From assembly GCF_002865645.1 (NCBI RefSeq), contig NW_020194684.1, positions 5,619,952 to 5,683,951 on the forward strand: a stretch of DNA of 64,000 bases. Direction: 5' to 3'. How positions within the stretch are numbered: the stretch's first letter is position 1; every line of letters begins with the position of its first letter. Below are positions 61,906-64,000 of this stretch, piece after piece. The DNA is from Hyaloscypha bicolor E (taxonomy: Eukaryota; Ascomycota; Leotiomycetes; Helotiales; Hyaloscyphaceae). The translations under genes and the position numbers were made by a program. A model generated the notes under the pieces. That model had not been told where the DNA came from and made no database searches. It saw only the letters and a program-made list of their open reading frames with translations.

Positions 61906-62795
61906 CTTGACACAGCTCCAAAGAATTGATCCGAGCGATCAAATGAATTGAAGGGTGGGAAGAGCCGACTTGTGCAGAAGGGTGTTGCTTCCAGAGCTCG
62001 AGGGATGGGATGGAATGGAAGAAAAGCAGAAGTGGGTGGATGTGGGAGGCTGAGGATTTAATAAGTTCGGTAGAGCGAGGTGGTCTCTCAAGCTTGTGCC
62101 AGGTGGCCTTTCAGAATCCTGGGGTCAGCCGGTTCGCCTAAGTAAATAGCTTCAGAAATCAATGGAAAGCTGCTATATCTGCCGCGGCAAAGGGCACTGA
62201 TGATACGTGTCAAGATAGGTAGTGCAAAGTCACTTATATTAATACACGACGAACATATCTGCGGATAGCCTCACTTCTCGCCGTTTGGGTGTCAGGTAGA
62301 CTCAGATAACACCTTCTGTGCCCGTCTTCAATTAGCTGTGCGTGTCCAATGATCGAGCTTGCTTGTGCCGGACAGGGCCATCGAATCCCGCTAAAAGTCT
62401 CCAGCACCAAACTTTCCACTGCAACATTGGAAAGTGGAAAGACCTCTGTCAGTTGGTCCCATTAGGAGTCCAACCCTCATGGATCACTTCATCGTATTTG
62501 CGAAAACTAAGTGAATCCCAGCGAATTTGGTGGACTGGGAATGCCTTTGTCAGAGAAGATGAGCGTGAAGTTTGTAGTTCATGCAAAAGCCACCTCTCGC
62601 TCCCCTCCCCAGCCTTACTGTTTTTCTGCCCCGCGGCTGCTCACGGTCTGATACGCTGGCTGGGGATTGCGAAATCGCAGCCTCCTTTTGTTCGCAGCCA
62701 CAAATTGTCCCACGTTTTCCTGCGTCGTTGATACACCACAAATTCCTCTTGAGCTTGAGATTTCATCCTGAAAGCTCAGTTTTAGGTTACCCATT
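61906..62795. other. Divergent promoter region, calnexin and MDE1
   Basis: 890 bp between divergent start codons. No convincing unfolded-protein-response element or other site was recognised. The open frame at 62342-62731 has no protein character. Confidence 0.45.
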
Positions 62796-63641
62796 ATGGC
62801 TCCCACCAGCTTCCAAGAGCCTACAGACACCCATAACCATGATCACCTCGTCAAATCCACCGACAGCCAGCACCCCGCCAACCTGATCTGTACTCTCTGC
62901 GAGAAATTCTATCACCTCGGCTGGGTTGCTGGAACGGGCGGGGGAACGAGCATTCGTGACAAGTAGTTTCAGCCTTCGCATCAAATTGAATGAATGCTCA
63001 TCCTCTACAGTGATCTGGTTTACCTAGCTCCATCCGGCGTCCAGAAGGAGCTGATGAAACCCGAAGACATCTACGTCCTCTCAATCGCCCAGCAAAAGGA
63101 TCCGAAGAATCGGATATACCTACGTGCCCCTCCCTCTCTCAAACCCTCGCAATGCACGCCACTCTTCATGGCAGCCTTCACGAAACGCAACGCCGGATGC
63201 TGCATCCATACACACTCCCAATGGGCCGTCCTGGTCACTCTCCTCCTCGAAACACGGCCATTAAATACCAATATCTTCGAAATCAATAACATTGAGCAAA
63301 TCAAAGGCTTTGGAAAGGGCTTTCAGAAGCAGGGAAACTTGGGATACCACGATACGTTGAGGATCCCGGTTATTGAAAATACACCGCATGAAGAAGATTT
63401 GACCGAGAGCTTGGAGACAGCCATGGATGAATATCCGGACACATATGCGGTGCTCGTCAGACGGCATGGGCTTTATGTCTGGGGCGAGACTGTGCACAAG
63501 GCGAAGACCCAGGCTGAGAGGTGAGTTGTACCATTCCTTTTGTCCAGAAAGTCTCTGATTATCTCTAGTCTGGACTACCTCTTCCAATTGGCAGTTGAGA
63601 TGAAAAAATTGGGCATTCCTTGGTTGAGTGATATCGCTTGA
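62796..63641 (+). CDS. MDE1: Methylthioribulose-1-phosphate dehydratase
   Basis: Model join(62796..62962, 63011..63520, 63569..63641), 249 aa, two 48-nt introns. Class II aldolase fold: [21 protein letters not shown], then [15 protein letters not shown] restored by splice 1. The zinc ligands are HTH (H122, H124) and the His of RRHGLYVWG (H208); the expected catalytic Glu is E151 in INNIEQIKG. The last exon supplies [18 protein letters not shown]. It dehydrates methylthioribulose-1-phosphate to the diketo compound, the step following MRI1 in methionine salvage. No targeting signal, so cytosolic. Length fits the family (about 240 aa). Confidence 0.94.
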
Positions 63642-64000
63642 ACGAGTGGCTTGAGGCCGACTTTCAACAACAAGACATTTGGATGACAAGGTCCTCCAGA
63701 CCTTATGGCCTAGGGAAGTCCGTTTCTTACGAGGATACGGCGGTTTCAACGCCCCACAAATAAATCAAGTACCTAGATCCAGAGGAGCTTGCTTATGCTG
63801 TAGTCCGACAGCGAGTCTCCGATGGCTGCAAGACTCAAGCAGAAAGCCATTTTTATGCCTGCAATGAAAGTGAGTCCCAAAGAAGGCCGCTAGATCTAAT
63901 CAAAAGTCATAAGTTCAGTAATTTTGTCACTCTTTTCTCGTCGTGGTGTCCGTTTTTGCCATTGATTTTCGAATTTTGCTATCCAAAGCATGAGCATTCG
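63642..64000. other. Intergenic tail of the window
   Basis: 359 bp downstream of MDE1, 3' UTR and intergenic. No gene supported. Confidence 0.4.

Overview
The window looks like nuclear DNA of a filamentous ascomycete (Pezizomycotina). Genes have short GT..AG introns, almost all 46-150 nt. There is a Zn(II)2Cys6-type regulator, a DUF1479 protein and a P450 relic, and one 9 kb block almost lacks CpA and TpG, the scar of repeat-induced point mutation (RIP). A member of Leotiomycetes is my guess from protein flavour, not a demonstrated placement. I rebuilt 16 protein-coding genes and one pseudogene by joining open frames across splice sites. Every model keeps frame, but boundaries are predictions.

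Layout: 0.4-3.1 kb, a Tls1/C9orf78-like splicing factor (+) and a metallo-beta-lactamase-fold protein (-). 4.9-7.7 kb, a seven-exon fungal transcription factor (-) with a half zinc cluster. 8.3-9.8 kb, a P450 pseudogene with two nonsense codons and two frameshifts. 10.5-12.1 kb, a DUF1479 protein with a probable mitochondrial presequence. 14.2-15.0 kb, an unassigned serine-rich protein. 17.4-26.2 kb, a housekeeping block: PWP1 (ribosome biogenesis) diverges from PRP16 (spliceosomal DEAH helicase), followed by MPH1/FANCM (DNA repair). 27.0-30.7 kb, a secreted or membrane histidine-phosphatase-family protein and a branched-chain aminotransferase with three Gcn4/CPC1-type sites upstream.

31.04-40.21 kb is one transposable-element unit. 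It has 71-bp terminal inverted repeats (66/71 identical), TA flanks and an AT-rich, RIP-degraded interior with a decayed reading frame at its left end. A 229-bp TA-flanked inverted-repeat element abuts it directly. 40.6-48.7 kb holds phosphomannomutase, a WW-domain PhoD-like phosphatase and CDC6 with an MluI cell-cycle box. 48.7-55.0 kb is gene-poor and carries a complete 540-bp hAT-type MITE with a perfect 8-bp target-site duplication. 55.0-63.6 kb holds a SAM+HMG-box regulator, MRI1, calnexin and MDE1. MRI1 and MDE1 catalyse consecutive steps of methionine salvage and are separated only by the calnexin gene.

No tRNA, rRNA or CRISPR array was recognised. The most interesting signals are the mobile-element architectures at 31.0-40.4 kb and 49.13-49.67 kb, the decaying P450, the atypical zinc cluster and the near-clustered methionine-salvage genes.
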